From: Muricomes sp.
Lineage (GTDB): Bacteria > Bacillota > Clostridia > Lachnospirales > Lachnospiraceae
Assembly: GCA_020024675.1 (NCBI GenBank)
Contig: JAHHTM010000042.1
Span: 1 to 8,499, forward strand
DNA: 8,499 nucleotides
Reading direction: 5' to 3'
A program made the position numbers and the translations under genes. The notes below the pieces were generated by a model. The model did no database searches. It had not been told where the DNA came from and saw only the letters and a program-made list of their open reading frames with translations. Each line of letters opens with the position of its first letter. The stretch's first letter is position 1. Shown piece by piece: positions 1 through 7,140 of the stretch.

Positions 1-596
1 GCTTTTGCATTTTTAAACATGGATAACACAACCCGCATACCACTTACAAGCTCATCTGTGTTTTCAAGCATTCGCCTATAATCAGCGGTAATGTATGGTT
101 CACACTCTGCACAATTGGCAATAATATAGTCAATTTTATCTGGCTCTTTTGGAGATAGTTTAACGTGAGTTGGAAAACCAGCTCCTCCCATTCCCACTAC
201 TCCTGCTTCTTGAATCATTTTTGTAATATCAGATGCAGTTAATTCTTCCAGTGGTCTTACTTGTTCATATTCCACTTCTGCGTATTCCTGATCATTTTCT
301 ATAATTATACAGTCTGTTTTTGTTCCTGCCGGGTTGAATCTCTTTTCAATGCCTTTTACAGTTCCTGACACGGAAGCATAAACAGGCGCCGATACGAATC
401 CTCCTGCTTCTGCGATTTTCTGTCCTTGTAAAACATGGTCTCCCTTTTTAACAACTGCTATAGCAGGAGCACCAATGTGCTGTGACAATGGATATGCCAC
501 TTCATTACCAGGAAGTATGGCTTTAATTGGCTGGTCTTTCGCTAGACTTTTTCCATCATTTGGATGAATACCGCCTTTAAAAGTAAAAAGTCTCAT
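1..596 (-). CDS. rnfC: Electron transport complex subunit RnfC, N-terminal part (runs off the window)
   Basis: RnfC is the membrane-peripheral subunit of the Rnf complex, which transfers electrons between reduced ferredoxin and NAD+ and couples this to Na+ or H+ export. I translated this partial gene by hand: it starts at the ATG at 596 and stays open for 198 codons to the window edge. Residues 1-15 (MRLFTFKGGIHPNDG) match the usual RnfC start. A barrel-sandwich-like region follows at about 30-85 (including GAPAIAVVKKGD and APVYASVSGTV). The nucleotide/FMN-site loop GMGGAGFPTHVKL is at 135-147, and the family motif NCAECEPYITAD is at 161-172. The C-terminal part, where the family carries two 4Fe-4S motifs, lies outside. 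The ribosome binding site is a purine stretch (GGTAGGG) about 8 bases upstream, not a perfect GGAGG. The gene follows a terminator, so it probably begins a separate unit; rnfD would be expected next, beyond the window. Confidence 0.95.
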   Translation of the reverse strand, partial: MRLFTFKGGIHPNDGKSLAKDQPIKAILPGNEVAYPLSQHIGAPAIAVVKKGDHVLQGQKIAEAGGFVSAPVYASVSGTVKGIEKRFNPAGTKTDCIIIENDQEYAEVEYEQVRPLEELTASDITKMIQEAGVVGMGGAGFPTHVKLSPKEPDKIDYIIANCAECEPYITADYRRMLENTDELVSGMRVVLSMFKNAK

Positions 597-640
597 TTCT
601 TTCCCTACCTTTCTGTATACGCGACATTTTTTTAACAAGA

Positions 641-687
641 TTTTAAAAGCATAAAATGCTACAACCCATTTCTGGGCTGTAGCATTT
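641..687 (-). terminator. Intrinsic terminator after rpsA
   Basis: The arms 654-668 and 673-687 form a 15-bp stem. All pairs are Watson-Crick except one G-U wobble in the minus-strand RNA, and the loop is GAAA in that RNA. Downstream on the minus strand comes a U-rich but interrupted tract (UUUUAUGCUUUU). The plus-strand side lacks a U run, so it works for the minus strand. It lies 35 bases after the rpsA stop codon and separates the housekeeping operon from rnfC. Confidence 0.85.
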
Positions 688-721
688 AATCTCTAATCTC
701 TCACATATATTAAACTTTAAA

Positions 722-1801
722 TTATGCCTCTTCAGTTTCTTCCTCAACCTCTGGCTCTAAAGCTTTCATGCTCAAGCTGATCTTTCTGTCTGCCTCATTG
801 AGATCTACAATCTTTGCTGTAATCTCCTGTCCTACAGAAAGAACATCAGAAGGTTTTTCAACGTGTGCTCTTGAAATCTGTGATACATGAAGTAAAGCAT
901 CAACACCTGCTGCAAGTTCAACAAATGCACCAAAATCTGTCATACGTGCAACTTTTCCTGTGATAACTTTACCAACTGCATAATCCTCAGCTGCATTTGC
1001 CCAAGGGTTTGTCTCTGGGAATTTAAGGCTGAGTGCAACTTTTGTATCATTAATATCTTTAACAAGAACTGTAACTGTATCTCCAACAGTAAATACTTTC
1101 TTTGGATTTTCAACTCTTCCCCATGACATTTCTGAAATGTGAAGGAGTCCATCTACTCCACCAAGATCGATAAATGCACCAAAGTCTGTTACATTCTTAA
1201 CAGTTCCTTCGATTCTGTCACCAACCTGAAGTTTTGCAAATAATTCTTTTTGTTTTTCATTTCTTTCAGCAACAAGAAGCTGTCTTCTATCACCAATTAC
1301 ACGGTTTCTTCTAGGATTGAATTCACTAATAACAAATTCAATCTCCTGTCCTTCATATTTATTTAAATCTCTTTCATAGGAATCTGAAACAAGACTTGCT
1401 GGGATAAATACGCGTGCCTCCTCAACATTTACGCATATACCTCCACCAAGAATCTGTGTTACTGTAGCTTTCAGAACTTCTTTGTTCTCAAATGCCTCTC
1501 TCAGTCTTTCATTTCCTTTTTCTGCTGCAAGTCTCTTGTATGTTAATAAAACCTGCCCTTCTCCGTCATTTACTTTCAGAACTTTAACAGTCATAGAATC
1601 TCCAACGGATACTGCTGTAGTAAGATCTAATGTCTGATCGTTTGTGTACTCATTTTTTGTAATAATACCATCTGCTTTGTATCCAATGTTAAGGATGATC
1701 TGATCTGGTTTTACATCGATTACAGTACCTTCTACCACCTCTCCGTTATGAATTGTTTTAAATGACTCGTCTAACATTTGTTCAAAAGATAATTCTGACA
1801 T
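722..1801 (-). CDS. rpsA: Small ribosomal subunit protein S1, four-S1-domain form
   Basis: This is a 359-residue S1 protein, which binds mRNA and helps load it on the 30S subunit. Four OB-fold S1 domains are visible at about 18-90, 106-175, 193-261 and 276-347. Domains 3 and 4 carry the best S1 signatures (TDFGAFIDLGGVDGLLHISEMS at 205-226, split here as TDFGAFIDL and GVDGLLHISEM; TDFGAFVEL and GVDALLHVSQIS at 288-310). The segment RRNRVIGDRRQLLVAER at 164-180 is typical of real S1 rather than of unrelated S1-domain proteins. The tail is acidic (EPEVEEETEEA). The six-domain enterobacterial form is longer; a four-domain S1 is usual in Firmicutes. I chose the ATG at 1801, not the TTG at 1819, because AGGAGG lies at 1816-1811, inside the longer reading, with a 9-base spacer to the ATG. 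The first 20 bases overlap the end of ispH in another frame. A terminator follows the stop. Confidence 0.93.
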   Translation of the reverse strand: MSELSFEQMLDESFKTIHNGEVVEGTVIDVKPDQIILNIGYKADGIITKNEYTNDQTLDLTTAVSVGDSMTVKVLKVNDGEGQVLLTYKRLAAEKGNERLREAFENKEVLKATVTQILGGGICVNVEEARVFIPASLVSDSYERDLNKYEGQEIEFVISEFNPRRNRVIGDRRQLLVAERNEKQKELFAKLQVGDRIEGTVKNVTDFGAFIDLGGVDGLLHISEMSWGRVENPKKVFTVGDTVTVLVKDINDTKVALSLKFPETNPWANAAEDYAVGKVITGKVARMTDFGAFVELAAGVDALLHVSQISRAHVEKPSDVLSVGQEITAKIVDLNEADRKISLSMKALEPEVEEETEEA

Positions 1802-2639
1802 TACTTTGGACCTCCTCAATTATATTGTTGGGCGTGGATGCCCCCGCTGTAATACCTACTGTTTCCACGGACCTTAATTGATTTAAATCCAAATCTTCAA
1901 GTGTCTGTATGTAGTACGTATCCTTACATGCTTTTCGGCAAATTTCAAATAACTTCTGGGTGTTGGAACTATGTTTGTCACCAATCACGATCATAGCATC
2001 CACCTTCTCTGCAATGATATGAGCCTCACTTTGTCGCTCTTTCGTAGCATTACAGATTGTATTTAAAACATTTATATCATAACTCTTTTTTGAAATGATT
2101 TCAACTAAATCTTGAAATTTGTTGTAATTAAATGTCGTCTGAGACACAATACACACCTTTTTATTCTCTGACAGTCTAAATTCTTCCGCTTCCTTCGGAG
2201 TCTGAATTACTGTAACATATTTTCCTGCCCATCCTTTGATTCCAACTACTTCCGGATGTTCTGGATTTCCAATAATAATGATATGTTTTCCAACAGCACT
2301 TTCTTTTTTTACAATGTTATGTATTTTTTTTACGAAAGGACAGGTCGCATCTACGATTTCAAGATTTTTTGCTTCCATTTTTTTGTAAATACGTTCCTCA
2401 ATTCCATGGGAACGTATAATAATAATTCCCTTTTCAATGCTTTCTAACTCTTCCTCTGTTTTTATGACCTGAACTCCTCGTTTTTCAAGATCCTTCACTA
2501 CTTCTGCATTATGGATGATCGGTCCGTATGTATAGATTTTTTTCCCATTCTGATTCTGTCCTACTTGTTCATATACAGTTTCTACCGCACGCCTTACTCC
2601 AAAACAGAATCCAGCTGTCTTTGCCCGGATAACTTCCAT
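1782..2639 (-). CDS. ispH: 4-hydroxy-3-methylbut-2-enyl diphosphate reductase IspH
   Basis: IspH is the last enzyme of the MEP pathway. It reduces HMBPP to IPP and DMAPP with an oxygen-sensitive 4Fe-4S cluster in the cytoplasm. The 285-residue protein is of typical single-domain length. The three cluster cysteines are visible: C12 in GFCFGVRRAV, C100 in DATCPFV and C196 in NTICNATKERQ. Substrate-site residues of the family are also present: H43 (IIHN), H78 (RSHG), H128 and E130 (NPEHPEV), T168 (SQTTF), the SSN motif at 224-226, and TAGASTP with S268. The start is the ATG at 2639, preceded by a GGGG stretch 7 bases upstream. It begins 16 bases after the cmk stop. Its end overlaps rpsA by 20 bases. 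In some Clostridia IspH and S1 are a single fused protein; here they are separate frames. Confidence 0.96.
   Translation of the reverse strand: MEVIRAKTAGFCFGVRRAVETVYEQVGQNQNGKKIYTYGPIIHNAEVVKDLEKRGVQVIKTEEELESIEKGIIIIRSHGIEERIYKKMEAKNLEIVDATCPFVKKIHNIVKKESAVGKHIIIIGNPEHPEVVGIKGWAGKYVTVIQTPKEAEEFRLSENKKVCIVSQTTFNYNKFQDLVEIISKKSYDINVLNTICNATKERQSEAHIIAEKVDAMIVIGDKHSSNTQKLFEICRKACKDTYYIQTLEDLDLNQLRSVETVGITAGASTPNNIIEEVQSNVRIIF
1802..1816 (-). promoter_or_regulatory. Shine-Dalgarno site of rpsA inside the ispH coding sequence
   Basis: AGGAGG at 1816-1811 is followed by a 9-base spacer and the rpsA ATG. It rules out the upstream TTG at 1819 as start, because that codon would precede its own ribosome binding site. 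The same bases encode EEV in the conserved IIEEV end of IspH. Confidence 0.85.
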
Positions 2640-2655
2640 CTTTTTTCCCCATTAA

Positions 2656-3321
2656 TTATCTTTCATCATTTATGTGTTTAATAATTTCTTTTACAACTTC
2701 TTCAATCGTCATATCGGAACTGTCTACGAGTATTGCATCCGCTGCCTGCTTTAATGGCGCAGTCTCTCTATTCATATCACGATAATCTCTTTCTTCAATA
2801 TCTTTATAGATCTCATTGTAATCACAAACAATACATTTTTCAGTCAATTCATCAAATCGTCTTTTTGCACGTGTGGACACACTTGCTGTAAGATATATCT
2901 TTACTTCTGCATTTGGGAGGCTGTTCGTACCAATATCTCTTCCGTCCATGATCACATCTTCTTCTTTTGCAAGATTTCTTTGTAATTCAAGCAATTTCTC
3001 ACGAACCTTTGGCACGCACGAACTTTTTGATGCCATATTTCCAACCTTCTCTTCACGGATTAAAGTGGATACATCTTTTCCATTCAGCAGAACTTTCTGT
3101 ACTCCATTTTCATATTTTATGCTAACAGAAGCATCTTCACATGCCTTCTCTATTGCAGATACATCATTTCCATCCAATCCCTCATTCAGAAAATGCACTG
3201 CCAGGGCACGATACATTGCTCCCGTATCAACATAAATAAATCCTGTTTCTTTGGCTACTAATTTTGCAATAGTGCTTTTCCCAGCTCCTGCCGGTCCATC
3301 GATTGCCACATTAAATCCCAT
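2656..3321 (-). CDS. cmk: Cytidylate kinase
   Basis: Cmk phosphorylates CMP and dCMP with ATP, feeding CTP and dCTP pools in the cytoplasm. The 221-residue protein has the full family layout: P-loop GPAGAGKST at 9-17, the DTGAMYR segment at 32-38, DGRDIGT at 126-132 (NMP binding), and the LID-region motif RDYRDMNRETAPL at 178-190. The segment LVDSS at 198-202 is the usual near-C-terminal strand. No key residue is missing. The start is the ATG at 3321, with AGAGG 7 bases upstream, beginning 25 bases after the stop of the flavoprotein gene. The cmk-ispH-rpsA order is common in Clostridia and supports one transcript. Confidence 0.96.
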   Translation of the reverse strand: MGFNVAIDGPAGAGKSTIAKLVAKETGFIYVDTGAMYRALAVHFLNEGLDGNDVSAIEKACEDASVSIKYENGVQKVLLNGKDVSTLIREEKVGNMASKSSCVPKVREKLLELQRNLAKEEDVIMDGRDIGTNSLPNAEVKIYLTASVSTRAKRRFDELTEKCIVCDYNEIYKDIEERDYRDMNRETAPLKQAADAILVDSSDMTIEEVVKEIIKHINDER

Positions 3322-3346
3322 AACTTACCTCTCTTATCATTTAATT

Positions 3347-4576
3347 TTATTTGATTGAATTTCCTGCTAAATACGCTGTAGACCACGCAATTTGAAGATT
3401 AAATCCTCCTGTCAGCGCATCAAGGTCAAGGACCTCACCTATAAAGTAAAGATTTTCTACTAACCTTGACTCCATTGTCCCTGGATCTATTTCTTTGACA
3501 TTAATTCCACCTTTTGTAACGATTGCTTCCTTAAAACTTCGAAGCCCCGTAAGTGTCAGTCTGAAATTCTTGATCAGATGAACAAAACGTTCTCTTTCCT
3601 CTCTGCTGATTTCATTAACCTTTTTATCTGGATCAATCCTACTAAGTTCTAACAAAACTGGTTTTAATTTAGCCGGGAATAATTTATCAATTGCGTTTTT
3701 AAATTGCTTGTTGATATTTTCATTAAAATCTCTAAGTACTCGAGCATCTAGTTGTTCAAAAGACAACGCAGGTTTTAGATCAATAGATAATGTAAGATTT
3801 TCTTTTGTCAGAAGATCACCGATCCTACTGCTTGCACTTATAATAAGTGGACCACTTACACCATAGTGTGTAAAAAGCATTTCTCCAAAATCTTTGTATA
3901 CAATCTTTTTCGCATTTGATATTGTTATATTAACATTTCTAAGAGACAATCCCTGTAATTCCTGTACATAAGGCTCTTTTGTTTCCATCGGAACAAGTGA
4001 TGGTCGAAGCGCCGTTACACTATGACCTGCCTCTTTTGCAAAACGATATCCGTCTCCCGTAGATCCTGTAGATGCATAAGAAACTCCACCCGTTGCAACA
4101 ATACAGCTGTCTCCTTTTATTTTTGTACCGTCTTTTAATTCAACCCCAACAACTTTGTGATCATCAATAAGTACTTTCAATACCTCTGTATTAAGATGTA
4201 CTGAAGCATGAAGGCGTCTCAATTCTCTTGAAAAAGCACTGATCACATCAGATGAATGATCCGATGACGGGAACACCCTGTCTCCACGCTCTATTTTTGT
4301 CTTTACCCCAAGTTCTTCAAAAAAATCTATAACCTGATCATTTGTAAAACTATAAAATCCACTATATAAAAATTTAGGATTTGTAATAACTGCATTTAAA
4401 AGTGTTTCTATGTCTGCAGCATTAGTAATATTGCATCTTCCTTTTCCAGTAATAAAAAGCTTTTTACCAAGTTTTTCATTTTTTTCCAATATATGTACTT
4501 CATGACCGTTTCTTGCGGCGAAAACGCCTGCCATCATACCAGCTGCTCCTCCACCTATGATCAATACTTTACTCAT
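3347..4576 (-). CDS. BaiN/HI0933-family FAD-dependent oxidoreductase
   Basis: A 409-residue flavoprotein of the HI0933/YhiN family, often labelled 'aminoacetone oxidase family' or 'NAD(P)/FAD-dependent oxidoreductase'. The N-terminal Rossmann dinucleotide loop is GGGAAGMMAG at 8-17, with an acidic residue (E31) at the end of the second strand. Family motifs follow: GKGRCNITN at 44-52, ATGGVSYASTGSTGDGY at 161-177, GEMLFTHYGVSGP at 231-243, TKGGINVKEID at 354-364, and the C-terminal FAD-contact motif GGFNLQIAWSTA at 390-401. There is no signal peptide or membrane segment, so it should be cytoplasmic. The start ATG at 4576 overlaps the regulator's 3' end by 8 bases, with GAGGG 9 bases upstream, suggesting translational coupling. 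The physiological substrate is unknown for most members. One Clostridium scindens member, BaiN, has been linked to bile-acid reduction, but the neighbours here are housekeeping genes, so no bile-acid role is claimed. Confidence 0.9.
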   Translation of the reverse strand: MSKVLIIGGGAAGMMAGVFAARNGHEVHILEKNEKLGKKLFITGKGRCNITNAADIETLLNAVITNPKFLYSGFYSFTNDQVIDFFEELGVKTKIERGDRVFPSSDHSSDVISAFSRELRRLHASVHLNTEVLKVLIDDHKVVGVELKDGTKIKGDSCIVATGGVSYASTGSTGDGYRFAKEAGHSVTALRPSLVPMETKEPYVQELQGLSLRNVNITISNAKKIVYKDFGEMLFTHYGVSGPLIISASSRIGDLLTKENLTLSIDLKPALSFEQLDARVLRDFNENINKQFKNAIDKLFPAKLKPVLLELSRIDPDKKVNEISREERERFVHLIKNFRLTLTGLRSFKEAIVTKGGINVKEIDPGTMESRLVENLYFIGEVLDLDALTGGFNLQIAWSTAYLAGNSIK

Positions 4577-5525
4577 TATTCTTTCCCTCTGTTTCTGTTA
4601 AATTTGAAGAAATCCTGTCTGTGACACGATTCAATTCATCCCCGCTATATACTTGGTATTCTCCCCAAATGTCTTCTAATGTTTCTAATGTACCAACCAC
4701 TTCTTTTTGTCTTTTCATACACAATGCAACAATCAGTGCATTGATCACACTAAGAGGTGCTACAAGTGAATCAACTATAGAAGCCATATCACTTCTTGCA
4801 ATCAGATTACAGGATGAATAGAGTGTTATAGGTGAATGAATGCTGTCTGTCAGTGTAATTACCTTTGCTTTTCTATTACTGGCAAATTCTAATGCTTTTA
4901 GTGTACGCATAGAATACCTCGGAAAACTGATTCCAATAATCACATCATCCTCTCCTATTCTTATAAGTTGCTCAAATATCTCTGTAGATCCGGTTGTATT
5001 AACCAGAACCACATTCTCACAAATCAAATTGAGATAGAAGTTTAAAAATGTTGCAAGTGGTGCACAACTTCTTATTCCAATTACATATATATGTTTCGCC
5101 CTTAATATTGTGTCAATTGCTTCATCAAACACCGTTTGATCTATTTCCGCAAGAGTTAATTTGATTTTTTCTATGTCCGACTGTAACACAGTTTCCAATA
5201 TCTGAGACTGTGTAATTCTTCCGTAAGTCACTTCCATCCTTTGGATCGAATTAAGCTTATTACGCACCAATTCTTCCAATGCTTTTTGAAATCCCGGATA
5301 GCCCTTGTATCCAAGCTGCGTAGCAAATCGTACCACTGTAGATTCACTTACTCCAACGATTTCTCCTAATTTTGCTGCAGTAAGAAACACTGCTTTATCA
5401 TAATTTTCACACACATAATCAGCCAATCTTTTCTGACCTTTACTTAATTGTTTATAATGTACTTGTATTCTAGGCAGAAGCTCTTTTGTTTCTTCTTCCT
5501 TATTTAACATTTTACTATCTTTCAC
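4569..5525 (-). CDS. MurR/RpiR-family transcriptional regulator
   Basis: This 318-residue protein has the two-part RpiR layout: an N-terminal helix-turn-helix domain at about 15-90, with the recognition region KLGEIVGVSESTVVRFATQL at about 52-71, and a C-terminal SIS domain at about 135-275, which in this family binds a phosphosugar effector. The SIS core is visible as HIYVIGIRSCAPLA, then NTTGSTEIFEQL, and IGISFPRYSMRT in place of the more common ISxSGxT-type loop. I chose the GTG at 5525 because AAAAGGAG ends 5 bases before it; the ATG at 5561 lies upstream of that site, and the ATG at 5510 is 20 bases from it. It heads the operon with the flavoprotein, cmk, ispH and rpsA, and has its own promoter. 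No sugar gene is in view, so the effector and targets cannot be inferred; autoregulation is plausible. Confidence 0.88.
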   Translation of the reverse strand: MKDSKMLNKEEETKELLPRIQVHYKQLSKGQKRLADYVCENYDKAVFLTAAKLGEIVGVSESTVVRFATQLGYKGYPGFQKALEELVRNKLNSIQRMEVTYGRITQSQILETVLQSDIEKIKLTLAEIDQTVFDEAIDTILRAKHIYVIGIRSCAPLATFLNFYLNLICENVVLVNTTGSTEIFEQLIRIGEDDVIIGISFPRYSMRTLKALEFASNRKAKVITLTDSIHSPITLYSSCNLIARSDMASIVDSLVAPLSVINALIVALCMKRQKEVVGTLETLEDIWGEYQVYSGDELNRVTDRISSNLTETEGKNNE

Positions 5526-5538
5526 GACTACTCCTTTT
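5526..5538 (-). promoter_or_regulatory. Shine-Dalgarno site deciding the GTG start of the RpiR-type regulator
   Basis: AAAAGGAG at 5538-5531 is followed by the 5-base spacer TAGTC and GTG at 5525. No comparable purine stretch precedes the upstream ATG at 5561, so the shorter protein is preferred. The spacer is slightly short but acceptable. Confidence 0.7.
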
Positions 5539-5580
5539 CTCTGTAAACATTTTGATACCATTTTCTGGAATTCTATCAGT

Positions 5581-5598
5581 CATGAGAGCGATATCATG
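5581..5598. promoter_or_regulatory. Possible operator palindrome at the start of the regulator transcript
   Basis: CATGA at 5581-5585 and TCATG at 5594-5598 form an inverted repeat with an 8-base spacer, just downstream of the -10 box and about where the transcript should begin. A second, looser inverted repeat (TGATA at 5553-5557, TATCA at 5574-5578) lies in the leader. An operator for the RpiR-type protein encoded next is a reasonable guess by position only. Five-base arms arise easily by chance. Confidence 0.25.
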
Positions 5599-5601
5599 TA
5601 C

Positions 5602-5631
5602 ATTATATCACACATTGAACTTGTATAGCAA
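5602..5631 (-). promoter_or_regulatory. Sigma-A-type promoter of the rpiR-flavoprotein-cmk-ispH-rpsA operon
   Basis: A perfect -10 box TATAAT at 5607-5602 is preceded by TGA, giving an extended -10. A partial -35 box TTGCTA (4 of 6 matches) is at 5631-5626, with an 18-base spacer. The -35 box overlaps the last bases of the preceding terminator's T tract, so promoter and terminator are packed together. Transcription should start near 5595, leaving a leader of about 70 bases before the GTG at 5525. No other convincing promoter is visible before rpsA. Confidence 0.75.
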
Positions 5632-5673
5632 AAAAATCCGCTCCTCAGAACTATTTTCTGTGGAACGGATTTT
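5630..5673 (-). terminator. Intrinsic terminator of the decarboxylase operon
   Basis: The arms 5633-5650 and 5656-5673 form an 18-position stem with one G-U wobble and one A-A mismatch around a 5-base loop. It is followed on the minus strand by seven T residues (5636-5630, partly in the stem). It lies 34 bases after the oadA stop codon. It could in part stop plus-strand transcripts, but no plus-strand gene approaches it. Confidence 0.92.
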
Positions 5674-5707
5674 ACTATATGACAAATGCTACCCTGTCAA
5701 TATTTAA

Positions 5708-7120
5708 TTAAACTGGATAAGAACCATTTTCCGTGTCTGCAGCTTTTGCATCTACCTTTGTCTGCTGTGCTTCTCTGTATTTAAAGAAGTCTGTAGCCAC
5801 CTGTGGGAACAAAGCGTAAGTCAGAACATCTTCATCCTGCTGAATCCACTGCTCACATTCGCTACGAAGTGTATCTAATTCATTTGGAATAAGATCTGCC
5901 GGACGGCATGTAATAACTTCTGCATCTCCAATAACTTTCGCTTTAACTTCTGGGTTAAATGGTTTTGCAGTAGCACCATATTTTCCTGATAATACATCTT
6001 TTGTTTCTTTTGTTGCCATTTTATAACGTTCGCCCATAAGAACATTAAATACAGCCTGTGTACCAACGATCTGAGAAGATGGTGTTACAAGTGGACACTC
6101 TCCAAGATCTTTACGTACTCTTGGTACTTCTTCAAGTACTTCGTAGAACTTATCTTCTGCACCCTGCTCTTTTAACTGAGAAGTGAGGTTTGAAAGCATT
6201 CCACCTGGAACCTGATAAAGAAGTGTTTTGATGTTAACACCAAGGTTTTTAGGATTTAAAAGTCCACTTTCAAGAGCTTCATCTCTCATTGGTCTGAAGT
6301 AATCTGCAATTTCAGATAATAATGTCTGATCAAGGCCTGTGTCATAAGGTGTTCCTTTAAATGTTTCTACCATTACTTCTGTTGCTGGCTGAGATGTTCC
6401 CATGGCAAATGGAGACATTGCTGTATCGATGATATCAGCACCTGCTTCTACTGATTTGAGATATGTCATAGAAGCAACACCTGATGTGTAATGTGTATGC
6501 ATTTCAATTGGAATATCAACTGCTTCTTTCAAAGCTGTAACAAGTTCTGTAGCCTGGTATGGAAGAAGAAGTCCAGCCATATCTTTAACACAGATAGAGT
6601 TTGCTCCCATATCTTCGATACGTTTTGCAAGATCTGTCCAGTAATCTAATGTATATGCATCACCAAGTGTATATGACATAGCAACCTGTGCATGTCCTTT
6701 TTCTTTATTTGCTGCTGTTACAGCTGTCTGAAGGTTACGAATATCATTCATACAATCAAAGATACGGATGATGTCGATACCATTAGCAACTGATTTTTGT
6801 ACAAAATATTCAACAACGTCATCCGCATATGGACGATATCCTAAAATATTCTGTCCACGGAATAACATCTGAAGTTTTGTGTTCTTAAATCCATCACGGA
6901 ATTTACGAAGTCTTTCCCATGGATCTTCATGAAGGAAACGAAGAGAAGCATCAAATGTAGCTCCACCCCAGCATTCCACTGCATGATATCCAACTTTATC
7001 CATCTTCTCAATGATTGGAAGCATCTGCTCTGTTGTCATTCTTGTAGCAATCAGGGACTGATGTGCATCACGGAGAATTGTTTCTGTTATTTTAACTGGT
7101 TTTTTCTGAATTTCTGCCAT
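5708..7120 (-). CDS. oadA: Carboxyltransferase (alpha) subunit of a Na+-translocating decarboxylase, without biotin domain
   Basis: This 470-residue protein belongs to the oxaloacetate decarboxylase alpha / transcarboxylase 5S / pyruvate carboxylase B family. It moves a carboxyl group between oxaloacetate and protein-bound biotin. The TIM-barrel DRE-TIM domain covers about 10-275. The metal-binding aspartate is D18 (LRDAHQS), followed by ECWGGATFD at 49-57 and FRGQNILGYR at 87-96. The probable carbamylated lysine is K179 in VKDMAG, and the metal histidines are H208 and H210 in MHTHYTSG. A conserved carboxylase domain follows at about 300-450. The protein stops there, whereas classical OadA continues through a linker to a biotin domain of about 590 residues in total; the biotin carrier is encoded separately at 8310. 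The start ATG at 7120 has GGAGG 8 bases upstream, 20 bases after oadB. Substrate assignment (oxaloacetate or pyruvate side) rests on family and on the neighbouring oadB. Confidence 0.92.
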   Translation of the reverse strand: MAEIQKKPVKITETILRDAHQSLIATRMTTEQMLPIIEKMDKVGYHAVECWGGATFDASLRFLHEDPWERLRKFRDGFKNTKLQMLFRGQNILGYRPYADDVVEYFVQKSVANGIDIIRIFDCMNDIRNLQTAVTAANKEKGHAQVAMSYTLGDAYTLDYWTDLAKRIEDMGANSICVKDMAGLLLPYQATELVTALKEAVDIPIEMHTHYTSGVASMTYLKSVEAGADIIDTAMSPFAMGTSQPATEVMVETFKGTPYDTGLDQTLLSEIADYFRPMRDEALESGLLNPKNLGVNIKTLLYQVPGGMLSNLTSQLKEQGAEDKFYEVLEEVPRVRKDLGECPLVTPSSQIVGTQAVFNVLMGERYKMATKETKDVLSGKYGATAKPFNPEVKAKVIGDAEVITCRPADLIPNELDTLRSECEQWIQQDEDVLTYALFPQVATDFFKYREAQQTKVDAKAADTENGSYPV

Positions 7121-7140
7121 TTATCTGTCCTCCAAAATTA

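Noticed and set aside
597..653. A promoter for rnfC between the rpsA terminator and its ATG.
   Set aside because: TAAAAT (645-640) has no acceptable -35 box, and TATACA with TTGTTA has only a 13-base spacer. A promoter must exist or the terminator must leak, but I cannot place it.
1802..1819. A longer rpsA starting at TTG 1819 (six extra residues).
   Set aside because: The AGGAGG ribosome binding site lies within those codons and is correctly spaced for the ATG at 1801.
5526..5561. A longer RpiR-type protein starting at ATG 5561.
   Set aside because: The good ribosome binding site (5538-5531) lies downstream of that ATG and fits the GTG at 5525; the extra 12 residues are not typical of the family.
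5672..5700. A perfect TTGACA (5700-5695) followed by TATAGT (5679-5674) on the minus strand, after oadA.
   Set aside because: The spacer is only 15 bases, and any transcript would start inside the terminator hairpin and stop at once. It may be chance; a tiny RNA would need mapped 5' ends.
5526..5707. A riboswitch or small RNA in the oadA-rpiR intergenic region.
   Set aside because: The 182 bases are accounted for by the terminator, a promoter and a roughly 70-base leader; no known riboswitch core was recognised.
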